Positions 35,464-47,205 of a DNA stretch of 64,000 nucleotides are shown one piece after another (position 1 is the first letter of the stretch; every line of letters begins with the position of its first letter). Below the pieces are notes generated by a model. That model had not been told where the DNA came from and did no database searches. It was given only the letters and a program-made list of their open reading frames with translations. Origin of the DNA: Saxidomus purpurata (Eukaryota > Mollusca > Bivalvia > Venerida > Veneridae); the NCBI GenBank assembly GCA_022818135.1, contig JAFMSR010000017.1, positions 5,005,403 through 5,069,402 on the forward strand, written 5' to 3'. Made by a program: the position numbers and the translations under genes.

Positions 35464-35963
35464 NNNNNNNNNNNNNNNNNNNNNNNNNNNNNNNNNNNNN
35501 NNNNNNNNNNNNNNNNNNNNNNNNNNNNNNNNNNNNNNNNNNNNNNNNNNNNNNNNNNNNNNNNNNNNNNNNNNNNNNNNNNNNNNNNNNNNNNNNNNNN
35601 NNNNNNNNNNNNNNNNNNNNNNNNNNNNNNNNNNNNNNNNNNNNNNNNNNNNNNNNNNNNNNNNNNNNNNNNNNNNNNNNNNNNNNNNNNNNNNNNNNNN
35701 NNNNNNNNNNNNNNNNNNNNNNNNNNNNNNNNNNNNNNNNNNNNNNNNNNNNNNNNNNNNNNNNNNNNNNNNNNNNNNNNNNNNNNNNNNNNNNNNNNNN
35801 NNNNNNNNNNNNNNNNNNNNNNNNNNNNNNNNNNNNNNNNNNNNNNNNNNNNNNNNNNNNNNNNNNNNNNNNNNNNNNNNNNNNNNNNNNNNNNNNNNNN
35901 NNNNNNNNNNNNNNNNNNNNNNNNNNNNNNNNNNNNNNNNNNNNNNNNNNNNNNNNNNNNNNN
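35464..35963. other. assembly gap, 500 N
   Basis: Exactly 500 undetermined bases, the conventional length for a gap of unknown size. It falls inside the LINE C-terminal region; open frames that span it have no meaning. Confidence 0.99.
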
Positions 35964-36423
35964 TATGTATATATTTTGCACACAAAATGGTCCTTTTAAA
36001 GAATGGTACATACTAGTTCTTGAGTCTACACTAATTTCATCATGAAAGCATGATAATAATTCCTATTTTTTTTATTTTTGTCTCTTTGTTGTATAAAAGT
36101 CCATCACTTGTTGAATGATTGCCCTTTATAGGCTGGCCAGACTGGTCATGACAGTATCTATTTAATGGTTCATTTGAATTTATTAACAAATTTGATCATA
36201 CATATAAAGTGTATAATACCTAAAAGGAGAAATGAAGCGCAAACTGACTTAAAAATTAAACATTTCATAAATTTGTGTTTGTATTTAATCAAATATACAA
36301 GTGTGACAAGTCATTTTCTTCGAACGAATATATTGCACAGTTAACGCGTGGAAAATATAAATTAAACAAATTGCAAAAGACGCTAGCCTAATGAATACCC
36401 CCTTAATGGCGAGGAATCTTTAT

Positions 36424-36505
36424 GCGCATGCGTAATGTCGTTTTCCCGTTTCACGCGGCGCATGCTCAAACGTAAATTCTCCTTTCATGCTACGCATGCG
36501 CAAAA
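36424..36505 (+). promoter_or_regulatory. CpG-rich patch with two NRF1-like sites
   Basis: TGCGCATGCGT at about 36422-36433 and CTACGCATGCGCA at about 36490-36503 fit the palindromic NRF1 consensus (YGCGCAYGCGCR). The patch between them (CACGCGGCGCATGC) is the most CpG-dense of this part of the window. NRF1 sites typically mark TATA-less promoters in animals. The first possible start codon downstream on the + strand is at 36790. Confidence 0.45.
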
Positions 36506-36789
36506 GGGAATTCTCGTTCATGGTTATACGATTAACGATTACAGTATTTTCTTGAAATGCGGAAGTAAAACGCCGGCGGTGCTGTAGTTTAGTTATTAGT
36601 CATTTTGATAAAATTTCATCGAAATTCACTCTTGCAACTAGAAGATTAATGTGATTTTGGTAATTCAACGTGAGAGATTGTAAACGACCACATCTTTCAG
36701 TAATACTTTTTCTGAAAAGAGTTTTACAACGGAAAATGTAACAGCAGAAGACGATACCTATTTCTGGTTTCTCATGATCAGAATACATA

Positions 36790-39379
36790 ATGGATATCTT
36801 CCAACGTTTAAGGTATATATTTCTGAATAGATTTTCTTTGTGGTCGGATAGGCATGCAAAACTGTGTATGTTTTTCCTTGCTCAAATTATTCTAAAGATA
36901 TGATGAAGAATAATTTACTGTACAAATGAATACCCGTATTCCTACCTTTACTTTGTGTATCTAATTCTTCTTCCTTTACGTCAATATCAACACTTGTTCC
37001 TTGTTCCTGCTTATTATTCTCAACATTTGATTGCGTTTGCGGATCATCAATTTTTCTCCCGACTGCTGCTATATAAAGTATACAAAACAAATTATATATG
37101 GTATCAATTATGCTATTTCTTCCCCTTTTTTCTCCTTTAATTAAGAATTATTGGTTTCATCAAATGTTAAGGTCACACTTAGAGTTTACAGATAAGGAGA
37201 TCCTTTATATATGCACACATCGTGTCCGGACTGTAACTTTGTCATGCATTAAAGGATTTTAAAATAACTTGGCAAACATGTTCAGCCCATCAAGACGCCG
37301 GGTTGCGTACATGACCTACGGCCCTATCTCAAAGGTCAAGGTCACACTTAGAGTTTAAAGATAATGAAATCCTTTACATATGCACACATTCGTGTCCGGA
37401 CTGTAACTTTGTCATGCATTGAAGGATTTTCAAATAATTTGGCACAGATGCTCAGCATATCAAGGCGATGTGTTGCGTGCAAGACCCACGTCCCTACCTC
37501 AAATGTCAAGGTCACACTTAGAGTTTATAAAAATGGAGTCCTGTATATATGGTTACTCTGTCATGCATACACTCAACCGGTTTAAAAACGCAAAATTGGC
37601 AAAATATCTATTTTAACAGTGTTATCATGTTTCAAATTTTATTCAAATTTCATACACAACAAAAACAATATAAAATTGTTGAAGGGTTTTAAAATTACAT
37701 GGCACACTTGTTGAGCACATGGGATGACACAGACTGTGAGATACCTCTTATGGGGGCATTCATCACTTACTAGGGACAACTCTTGTTTAAATAATGATTT
37801 GTCTAATGAACACCTTATCTTACTACAATATTTGCAATATTTTATCACTTTAAGACTGTTATATGAGATTTTTTATTTGTTATGTACTCATTCTGTTTGT
37901 TTCAAGATGTATGGTATAGGTCATTGGGGGAAAAGTCCGTTTAATATAGGGGGTTATGTTTTGTGAAGAAGTGACTTTTTGTGTATTTATGTGTGTTTTT
38001 TATATTTATTTCCTAGTTTCATTTGTTATTTGTAAACATTTTGATTTTATTATACATTGTGGGATATCATAACATAGGATTTAGTAATGTTTGTCGCTTA
38101 ACAAACATAGGGCCCGTCTTATCAAAAATCGTAACTTACGAGGTATTTGCGACACCCGTTTCTCGTAAGTCTGAAGATACGAGAATATTTACGGTTCTCA
38201 TAAAGTGTCTTATGAAAGCCCTCTAAAGTCCGCATATTGCATAATCTGTACAACCCCAGTATTGCGTAGGTTCATTTTCTGCTGAGGATCTAAACGTTTT
38301 ATCTGAGTCGGCATTTACGGATTAGTTTTCCATCTGTCAAAAAAGTAAATTGTGTATCGAATGTCGGAGGGCGACGAGGTGTTTTAAGCTCATTTGAATC
38401 GAAGATTCAGGATAAGCTATTAGTACGGGTGGGTCGTCCAGCGTCCATCGTTAATAGTCCATCAACTTTCGTTCATCGTCAACATTGCCACTTAAAGCCC
38501 TTCTTTTCAGATCCTACATGTCGGATTTGTACCAAGCATGTTCTGTTACATCCTTGCATATATAGGAAAAACGCACTTTAAACGGCTTTTCACATGATCC
38601 AATGGATAGAATGCCATCAAAATAGCGCTGTAGCATCCTTGCATTGTATCCTTTGAAATATAAGGAAACGGTTTCTGTTCAATGCGCAGGGATCGCTGAT
38701 TCTAATATAGAATAAGCTTTTAACTTGCACTTACATGTATGTGTATTCTGGTCAAGGTCAACTTCATACTGAAACGTTAAAGTAACGTTTAAATTGTCGT
38801 TTTCGATCGATAACTTCTACAACGAATATTTGTTCATGCTTTTCCTACAATGGTCATATAAAACACTGTATATTTGTCAGATAATTGCACATCAGCGTAC
38901 AATGTGTCAATACGCACTAGAAACAGTTATCATATACTTATTTTGTATAATGAAACGGTGAAAGAGTTTAAAGTGGATATGTTTACCATTTGTTTGTTTT
39001 AGTAAATCCGCAAATGAAGGATCTCAAAAAGATTCAGAGAGTGGGATATTTTCGGATCCTGAAGAACTATCGTGTGAAGTTTCTTACAAATCTGATTTTG
39101 ACGATGAAGGCATTGCCTTACAATCTCCTAGAAACTCTATAAAGATAAGTAAGTATATGTGCAGGTATACTAGTGTAACGTATACTTTTTAAAAAGGTGT
39201 TCATATTATACACTTGAACCCTTTTTCCGATTTGAAATTCTCTACTGCTATTTGTAGGTTTTTCGTCAGCGCCCATGCTTACGTGTATCAAATTATCAAT
39301 CCGAAGCCTATAATTTTGGAAACGTTTTGCAAGGTTTATAATATTAAAACAATTTTCAGGGATGAATGAGGATGTATAA
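36790..39379 (+). CDS. possible small three-exon gene, 62 aa, unknown function
   Basis: Model by splice sites: exon 36790-36812 (MDIFQRL plus AG, donor GTATAT), exon 39003-39148 (acceptor TTGTTTTAG, donor GTAAGT, 48 codons) and exon 39360-39379 (acceptor TTTTCAG, R-MNEDV-stop). All phases agree. The middle exon is the well-supported part: it is acidic and Ser-rich, with SQKDSESGIFSDPEELS and KSDFDDEGIALQSP, and has a consensus donor. The first exon is weak; it was chosen because its two spare bases complete Ser at the junction and because it lies below the NRF1-like sites. The protein would be an intrinsically disordered acidic peptide. I recognise no family. The middle exon could equally belong to a larger gene. 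Confidence 0.35.
36946..37068 (-). CDS. possible exon of an unknown minus-strand gene
   Basis: Acceptor TTTATATAG, 40 codons, donor AAAG-GTAGG. It reads VGRKIDDPQTQSNVENN and SVDIDVKEEELDTQSK, acidic and polar like a disordered region. It lies within intron 1 of the proposed + strand gene, so both models being right would require overlapping genes. No neighbouring exon was found. Confidence 0.3.
37168..37600. repeat. 170-bp tandem repeat, 2.5 units
   Basis: GGTCACACTTAGAGTTTA recurs at 37171, 37340 and 37510 (periods 169 and 170). Each unit carries CACAC..CGTGTCCGGACTG and TTTGTCATGCATT.AAGGA. A decayed fourth unit may follow at about 37680. The period is close to nucleosomal length. Confidence 0.85.
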
Positions 39380-39754
39380 GTATTTATCCGTATTTTATTT
39401 TAATGCTGAAACGTTTGGAGTCCCCATAGTGTACATGTAGATGTTTGGAATACTCATCCGGAGGTCGCAGAATACAGGCAGCGGAATTTGACAGTGACCT
39501 TCATATCAAAGCACCAGGAAACAGTCATCGATGGAAGTTGATACAAAATTCAATCGACGTAAAGAATACGTTTTAATTAACGTAGACATTGGAGTTATAT
39601 TTTCTTACAATTCAAAAATTGAAAATGGTACAAAAATATCACAAAAAATATAATTGGTACATCATAAAACTATGATACAGTATAGACAATGGAAGGTGTT
39701 GGGCATTGGTTACACTTTCGATTCACAGGTTGCAACCTGTAAGAAATCGTTTTT

Positions 39755-40095
39755 AGCTCACCTGGCACAAAGTGCCAGAGTGAGCTATTAGGCTCGCTTA
39801 CCGTCCGGCGTCCGCCGTATTCATCCGTTAATATTTTCCTTCAAACAACATCTCCTTTGAAACGACTTTGCCAATGATGATGAAACTTGGCAGGGATGTT
39901 CCTGGCATAAAGCCCTTTTATAGTTCTTTAAATAATTTTATTCCATGCAGAACTCTTGTTGAAATGGCAAAGGAAAGTAAACACTTTAAAAAATCTTCTT
40001 CTGAAGAACAGGAAAGCCTAGAGCTTAGATACTACCTAGTGATCTACCAAGATTGTTCAAATTATGACCCCCGGGTCTAAATAAACCCCGCTCTG
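39755..40095 (+). mobile_element. short copy of the AGCTCACCT composite element
   Basis: Begins AGCTCACCTGGCACAAAG with GCCAGAGTGAGCT (a terminal hairpin). It runs through CATCTCCTTTGAAAC and ends in the unit GATTGTTCAAATTATGACCC. The leader and one partial unit are present; the distal end is missing. Confidence 0.8.
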
Positions 40096-43000
40096 GGATT
40101 TAAACTTGACTCTCGTTTAACGATTATGCACGTAGTAGGTTATATATAATAATTTATGAATATCGTTCAAAGCTATCGGTCGCTAGCTTAGTTGGTAGCG
40201 ACCTTGTGTTTTAATATTACTAATGTACATCGTGTGCGCGAGTCCTGCAAACGTAAGGAAAAATTCGTTTTCATTCAGGTTTATCCTATTGTTTTAAACT
40301 TTATTTCATAATCACCATTTTTATAATTTTATGTCACCTTACACATTTTTTATATTTTAATATTTTTCAAAATGAAACACAAATCCTGTGATGCTCGTGC
40401 ATTCCGCAGTTGACTGCTTTCTGTATGTATACCAGATAAGATAAATATAAAAATACGAATTAAATCAAGGTATTGAAATAATAATGGAACGTGATTTCAA
40501 GATATGTCAGCTTGCGAAAATGCGCCATTTAAGCATTTTGATAGCACTTTCCTGTTAAAATTTCAAGTAAAATTCATTTAATATGTAAGTTGAATTAATT
40601 TCAAAACTGTTTCGTCATTTTATACATTAACTTTCAAGTTTCGTTCATACACCGTAAATACTGAATGTACTTGTCGTTCACGTATGATATATATCGAGGA
40701 AGCTGTAAAAGTAATGTTATGAAATAAATTCCAGCACTAATCATTCGTATTTTATTCTTACTACGTAAAATCAATGTCCAAAAAGACCGACTTGGAAAAT
40801 TCCGTTTCTATTTTAGTACATTTCTATCTAGCTGATTATTTGAAAAAACAAATGTAACACGATAATATCTATATCTAGATCAGGCTTTCCTAGCTGATTA
40901 ATGCGCACATAGGAATTATTTGTTTTATGTAATAATGATAATTGTTTGTTTAATTAATTTACATTAGTTTGAAAATATGCTTAGTACATCTAAAAACATT
41001 TTTTAAGTGAAATTTTTTAAATCAACAAATTATGGGGGATATCAGTTACATAGATTCTAATTGTCCTTTTCACTGACTATTGTCTTGTTGTGTAATTTTC
41101 TTAAAAAAGACACGAAAAAATTTTTAAAATGCAAAAATAAAAAAAATCAATATTTGCAATTAAATTTTTATTCTGTTATTTTTTCGAAAAGGTTAACAAA
41201 TCAATATGTTTAGAATTTAGAAAACCTAAGAAAAATCACTTAACAGTCATAATATTCGTCATAACCAAAATGAAAATGGTTTTTAAAATCGCAGAAAATC
41301 GTAAAAATCTGGTATGTATATTAACTTTGTAATTTTGTTAAAACTTGGCTACATTTCCCTTTTTTGTTTCTGAAACCACTGTTTTAAGGATCAAATTTGT
41401 GAAATGAGCCCATTTTCTCACAAATTTTGAATGACTTAAGCGATATTTCATAAATATGGCATTTTTTTCATTTTACCATAAACCCCACAAAAACATTTAT
41501 GATTGATGCAAAACCTATCGCAACATATTATTTCAGACCAAAATAATACTTTGGTGTTAAAATTGTTTACGACTTATTCACCATTTTCTTTAATTGAAAC
41601 AATCAATATTGATAACAAATTGCCAGCCGGCGTACTGGTAGTAATTATTGATCCGAAACTTGTCATTATTTAAAAGCTGTAAATGTTGTTTGTTTTGTTT
41701 AGTCTATAATTGGGTAATCCCTTATGTCATAGTATGTTTATACATGTAATAAGATTGAAACGATAATGCACTGTAATCGGTCAGTATTTGTGTCTGTAGG
41801 ACCTATCACTTTGGGAAACAGCGTGGTACATACTTGCACATTATATAATTGTGTGTTTCTTGTTTATCCAAACTATTTTTGCAAACCAATCGTTCTGGGA
41901 TAATACTACAAGTTTGTATAATCAAAACAGGAATATGCAGTGACATGGGACTTTCTTTATAAAGGTCATTTTCTAATGCGTCACGGTTGTTTTTCACTTA
42001 CAGTTCAAAGTTAACTGATCCTTGGCGTGGGAATGTAAAACCTGGTCTTGTACTGAATGATAGCCTTGTGTTAAAAGTTCAAGAGTTTTCGTTCTACAAG
42101 TGAAAATGCCAACGCTAGCGATTTTCGCTCAACATGAAAAAATGTCACACATTTTCCAGGCGGTGATTTTCACTAGATTCTCCAATAATATTGCGGTATG
42201 TCAAAGGAAACCAAAACATGCAATATATATGTTTAGACTACAAATCATGTCGTAGATCGTACCTTTACTTAAAATAGGTTCGATGCTACGGCGGATTTTT
42301 CATTTTTTGTTGACTAAATGCTTTTATTTTCACTTTCAATCACCTTCGGATGTGTTTTGATAATTTCATTGAATAGCTGTTACAAATCACTGCGCAACCT
42401 CTCGGACCTTCATGGTAGCTAATACATTTTGACAATTACTACAACTGAAAAATCCGCTATAGCATCGAACTCATTGTTCCTTCCAAGGAAGGGACACTTA
42501 GAGTTGTACAGACACACTTGACTGAACAATGCAGCACGTAAGCCAATTTTCGGTGTGTTTCCGTTATAAATTTAACGTAACGTTGTGATATTGAAAATGT
42601 GATGGAACCAACTAACAACCAATAGCCGTTCTTTTCCGTACACGCTACATGTTTACGTTACTTTGGTTATTTCCCTTTATGTGGAAACTTCATTGGGTAA
42701 GCTTTAGTCTCACTATTTGCACTTCGAAGGCAAACCGTTTTTACAGATTGACATTTAATAGCTGTCCGCCTTCTAGGTAAGCTATTGCACACATATACAA
42801 AATAAGCTATTGCAGTACACCAATACCATGGATAACACAACAAAGGGGAAAAGAAACATTCCTCTAATTTCCATAGTGGTCCCTACTACTGGTGGCCTGA
42901 CACAGAAAGTCATGCATACACATTTAAATTATTGAATACTAAAATTGTAAAGGATTATATCAAATACTTATCTATCGAGATAGTCACAAAGATTATTCAC

Positions 43001-43145
43001 AGATTTACTAACATAAAATATCACAAATTCTATTTGAAAGACAAGAAAATTTATAACATAATTATCACAGTGGTATTGTCATAAAATCTACGAACTTATT
43101 TAAAGGATATATTGGTACAATATAAGACTAAGACTTAAGACTTTT
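40096..43145. other. no gene recognised
   Basis: Very AT-rich, with poly(A/T) stretches at 41000-41350. A tRNA-like fragment, CGCTAGCTTAGTTGGTAGCG, lies at about 40187-40206, but no B box or acceptor stem follows. 42703-42777 is the dispersed block shared with 29073-29150. Confidence 0.4.
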
Positions 43146-43148
43146 CCT

Positions 43149-43590
43149 AAACAAGAGGGTCATGATGGCCCTATATCGCTCACCTGACTACCATTGGCTA
43201 TAATACAAGGGGTCAAGACTCTAACATAATTCGTAGAGGTCCACTACACAAAGTGTTTCCTATATAAGCCTATGAAAAACCAAGTGACCCCCAGGGTGGA
43301 GTCAGTTTAACCCGGGGGTCATAATTTGAACAATCTTGGTAGAGGTCCTCTAGACAATGCTACATGCCAAATATCTAAGCTCTAGGCCTTGTGTTTAAAA
43401 GAAGATTTTTAAAGTTTTTCCTATTTGTTGCCATAGCAACCAGAGTTCTGCATGGAATGGAATTCTTTGAACAACTTTGATAGAGCTTTATGCGAGGAAC
43501 TTTCCTGCACAGTCTCATCAACATTGGCCCAGTGGTTTCAGAGGAGATGTCGTTCGAAGGAAATGGTGGACGGACGGACGCCGGACGGAA
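43149..43590 (-). mobile_element. copy of the AGCTCACCT composite element, reversed
   Basis: Starts AACAAGAGGGTCATGATGGCC then CTATATCGCTCACCTG, the distal end of the family. It has one unit (GGTCATAATTTGAAC, CTCTAGGCCTTGTG) and ends with the leader (CAGAGGAGATGTC, GGACGGACG). It is nearly complete, with a single unit. Confidence 0.85.
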
Positions 43591-44990
43591 TGCGATTCTA
43601 ATAGCTTTCTCTGTCACTTTTAAGGCACTCTTGAATTTCTGAGGACATCGCGTTTACTTTGCATTAAGAGTTTGACAAATAGCTGAAAGAATGTTGATTT
43701 ACATATGTTTGCATAGCGTAGAAATATGATAATATTGTTGCTGGTTGCACTAAAGTTTGTACTTCAGTAATATATATATATAGACAGATGTGCCCTAGAA
43801 GAAACTTTTGGAATGCTATAACTTGTTGGTGTAAAAGTACGATCTTTTGATGGTTGCCTTTCGCAGTACTGTAATATTAGTGGAGAATTTAGCGAAAAGC
43901 ACTGTCGGAATATATATGACATATTTCTGGGTTGAGCGAAAACGGCATGGAATTTTCCATTGAAGTAAACTTTTTCTTAAAGTTCTGTCATTTCCCTCTT
44001 AAATTCGTTCGCATTTGTTTAAGGTAACTCAAATTTGAAAGAAATGGAAGAGTTTTTCGGAGCTACATGCTTATTTTCATATAGCGTGTGTTGGGAACCT
44101 TGTCTATAGTTAAGAGCTACGATGAAAAAAAATCATATATGTTTTTTTATTCATTCTGATATCAATTTTAAAATGCATAGAAAAAGACATTAGCTTAAGT
44201 AAACAAGTCAAAGGTCAACAGCCTGTATTTCTTAGATGAAACATAGCTTAAACGCTGTGGATCTAAACATTGATAACGTCATAAATATGTCGGTGACTCG
44301 GTTTTTGTATTTTGAAGATAGAAAGAAGTTGCGTACAATAGAATACAAGCACGTAAACTCCGCATTTAACGAATTCATTGGGACCATTTAAATGTGAGTC
44401 TGTTATGTCAATATAGCATTTTCATATAAAATAAAGAAGGTCTAAAACGGGGCACAAAATATAAGTTCCTTATATCCGTCATTTCGCTATATCCGGAGTC
44501 GTTATATACAGAGTTCCATCCTCATCAGCTGTCACCTGTTAACAAAAAACAGTAACGTTCTTGTTGAAAAGGAAACAAATATGTGACGCACTTTCTTCTT
44601 ACATCTTAGATGATGTTGATGATGCTGATGATGATCATAACAAAGCTAAATGCGCCGGACAATGTATTTTTTATTTACCCCCGAAATACGGAATATTCTG
44701 ACACTATGCATTCCTTATTGAAATGTGCAATTGATATGTTTTTCATGCACATGTCTTACAGCGTTTTGTGGTATATTATATTTCATTTAATTGACAATTA
44801 TAATAGAATGAACTTCTTGAAAAATCGGTATGTGACATAAAGTTTTCATACTGGACATTAAGAGTGAATAATTCATCTTCTTGGTTTCGTTTTAGAGATC
44901 GTGAGAAACACAGTTATTTATATCTTATATTTGATAAAATGTCCGAAATTGGATAAGACACTATCACGACATTATAACTGACTACTGGGC
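43591..44990. other. intergenic, upstream of the cvSI-like cluster
   Basis: No gene supported. (GAT)n at 44607-44635 and short TA runs are the only structure seen. Confidence 0.4.
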
Positions 44991-44997
44991 AGTCTAC

Positions 44998-45005
44998 TAT
45001 ATAAA
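44998..45005 (+). promoter_or_regulatory. TATA box of cvSI-like gene A
   Basis: TATATAAA 60 bp before the start codon, which leaves a 5' UTR of roughly 35 nt if transcription begins about 30 bp downstream. A TATA box with a short leader is usual for abundant secreted peptides. Confidence 0.6.
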
Positions 45006-45064
45006 GCGGAAAACCATTCGAGATCCTCATATTGTTCCTACGGATTTTAGCAGCAACATCAAAC

Positions 45065-47163
45065 ATGAAGGTTCTCTTTGTCGCCGTTTTGGTTGCGCTT
45101 GCAGGTGAGTAATACAAACTCGCTTATTTGAGTGTTATATTGTAATGTTTGTTTTGCAAAGTTAATGTGAATTGAAAAGATTATTGCGTGAACTAAACTT
45201 TGAATCTTTGTCATCATTTAAAAAATCTAGGAAATTGTTTACAGACATAATTTCAACCGTTTAACTTTTATTGGAAGTTTTATTGAAATAGAACTAGCAT
45301 TTGGTCTGAAAAGATAACCAAAGCGATCATTTAGACATAGTGAGTGCCCAATGATAACAATGGCCTGCAGAATGTTGCAGCATAAATATATGAAGCAATC
45401 GGCTTAATATGAATTGTTTAATACATGTATATGCATTGAAACCTTACGTTTTCTACTCTTACCTTTTCTGCCTTCTTTTGATACAAATTGTGATTAAAGT
45501 TGATTTTCTTTAACATTTTCTGCAATGTATTACTAAAGAAAAACTGTTTGACATTTGATACATATACGCTGTATATATATATCATCATTTTATTATCATG
45601 TTTAAGCTTTTGTTTGCATCTGCATCTTTCTACCATATCTAGTAAATCAAAGGGAGTTATTGCTTTTGTGGTGGGTCTCGCAAACTAACAAGATTATATT
45701 AACTTATCGATAATTTTGCATGCACAAACCTTAGTTAGCTTTTTTTATGTATAACAGTGGCTGTATACCCAAACTTCAAACCTTACTTTCACGTCTCAGT
45801 GACTTTGACACAGTGTGACAAACAAATTAACTTCTCTAAGTGGTGTGGGTTGCCTGTTTTGCACCCGTTATTTATGGTTGCTCTTTACTAGAATCATTAA
45901 ACTTTTTATAGAGATAATGACATTAAAGGGACATACCCTGTAACTGATGTCAAACTAAATAACCTCCAAAACGTAAATAATAAAGTTTTCGAAGTATTGT
46001 AACTTAACATAAAAGTTTCAGCTATGCATTCCCAACCGTTATCGATAAAATCAGCGTTTTAAAATATACTACATTACCATAAACCATTCAATAACCTATG
46101 TAGAGTTGTTGTTGTACAATTAATGGATGGATGCGATTTATTACAGAAAGCCTCTATATTGATTAATTGTGGTAAAATGGGGCATTTTTCGCCTTAGTTT
46201 CTTCTTTGAACTTGTATTTAGTTGTCATTTTACGTTCATTGAACACATAATCTATGTTTCGATAATATAATTTGCTAGATGTATGGAGTGCCCCTTTAAT
46301 TAACTACAATGTACTTTACAGAAAAGGCTACATTTTCATACATGTTTATAAACTAGCATATGTTTTTAACATATCTAAATAAGCATATATTTATGCAATC
46401 TTTCCTACGTAGAATAAGCATTTTACACGTCATACTCGTTTGCATAAAGAGACACACTATGGCCTTTCACAATGTATCTGTACAATGTGTGCTCTACAAT
46501 TTCTTACTCAATGTTTTCAGTATACGTTAGTGGTGAGATGTGTCAATCTTCGCAAGACTGTGTCAACCATGGTATAACCTCATGCGGCGGTTCCTACCAT
46601 GTTGTATGCCACAACCACCATTGCGAATGCTTACAAGGCGATAGCTCAGGAGGTAACGTTGCACTCAAGTTATTCTGTATTTATATCTACATGACATATA
46701 TTTGCATTTTTTATATTTGCAATTATGAAATACAATGTACAGACAAGTAAAACGAACGAGTGGCACAGAATTTGCATTTGATCTACATGCACTTGTCGCA
46801 TTTTAGCGCAAAGTTTGGTCAGAGTTAACCATAAAGTCTTAGTTATATTTGCAACACTATAATACAGTTTTGATGGCTGCACATAATTCTAAGGGACCAC
46901 GCATGCGTCGTTGCCGTAGCCAGATATGCAACCATTAGGATATAGATATTGTAACAAATATGACATTGACAATACTGTTTGACCTGTATTAATTTTCTGC
47001 GTTATTTTTAATGGTGTTTGGATATAATTCTATAGTAAATACATGCATTTAGTATTATATGGTGTCTATTTCAGCATGCAAAGTAGTAGGAGACTGCGCT
47101 GACTGTTCTAACGGCCGCCATAAACATTGTATCGACGGACACTGCCGTTGTACAAGAATCTAA
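45065..47163 (+). CDS. cvSI-like serine protease inhibitor A, complete, 86 aa, 3 exons
   Basis: Exons 45065-45104, 46521-46652 and 47075-47163 (40, 132 and 89 nt), all introns phase 1, GT-AG. Exon 1 is a signal peptide (MKVLFVAVLVALA) completed by VYVSG. The mature peptide has exactly 12 Cys, six per remaining exon. Exon 2 has C-x5-C, then SC, VC and HCEC; exon 3 has C-x5-C-x2-C, then RHKHCIDGHCRC and a short tail. This spacing, with the HC-x-DGHCRC end, is that of oyster cvSI-1/cvSI-2 (MEROPS I84), slow tight-binding inhibitors of subtilisin-type proteases made in digestive gland and haemolymph and linked to defence against protease-secreting parasites. The inhibitory role here is inferred. 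AATAAA follows at 47200. Intron 1 holds a MITE. The first of three paralogues. Confidence 0.88.
45923..46299 (-). mobile_element. TTAA-flanked MITE inside intron 1 of cvSI-like gene A
   Basis: Bounded by TTAAAGGGACATACCC and GGAGTGCCCCTTTAA, 377 bp, with TTAA at both ends, the target-site signature of piggyBac-type transposition. It holds AACCATTCAATA..CTATG, TGATTAATTGTGG and TTCATTGAACACATAATC, shared with 59239-59627 and 7130-7320. No ORF. Confidence 0.85.
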
Positions 47164-47199
47164 AATGACATAACTTTGTGCTCATTGTTAGTTTAAAAA

Positions 47200-47205
47200 A
47201 ATAAA
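47200..47205 (+). terminator. poly(A) signal of gene A
   Basis: AATAAA 37 bp after the stop codon of gene A, in an A/T-rich 3' end. Confidence 0.75.

Noticed and set aside
35321..35999. Several long frames around 35464-35963
   Set aside because: They span the 500-N gap; only the LINE-encoded part before the gap is real.
40187..40265. tRNA gene on the + strand
   Set aside because: Only a D-arm-like block is seen; no T arm or acceptor stem.
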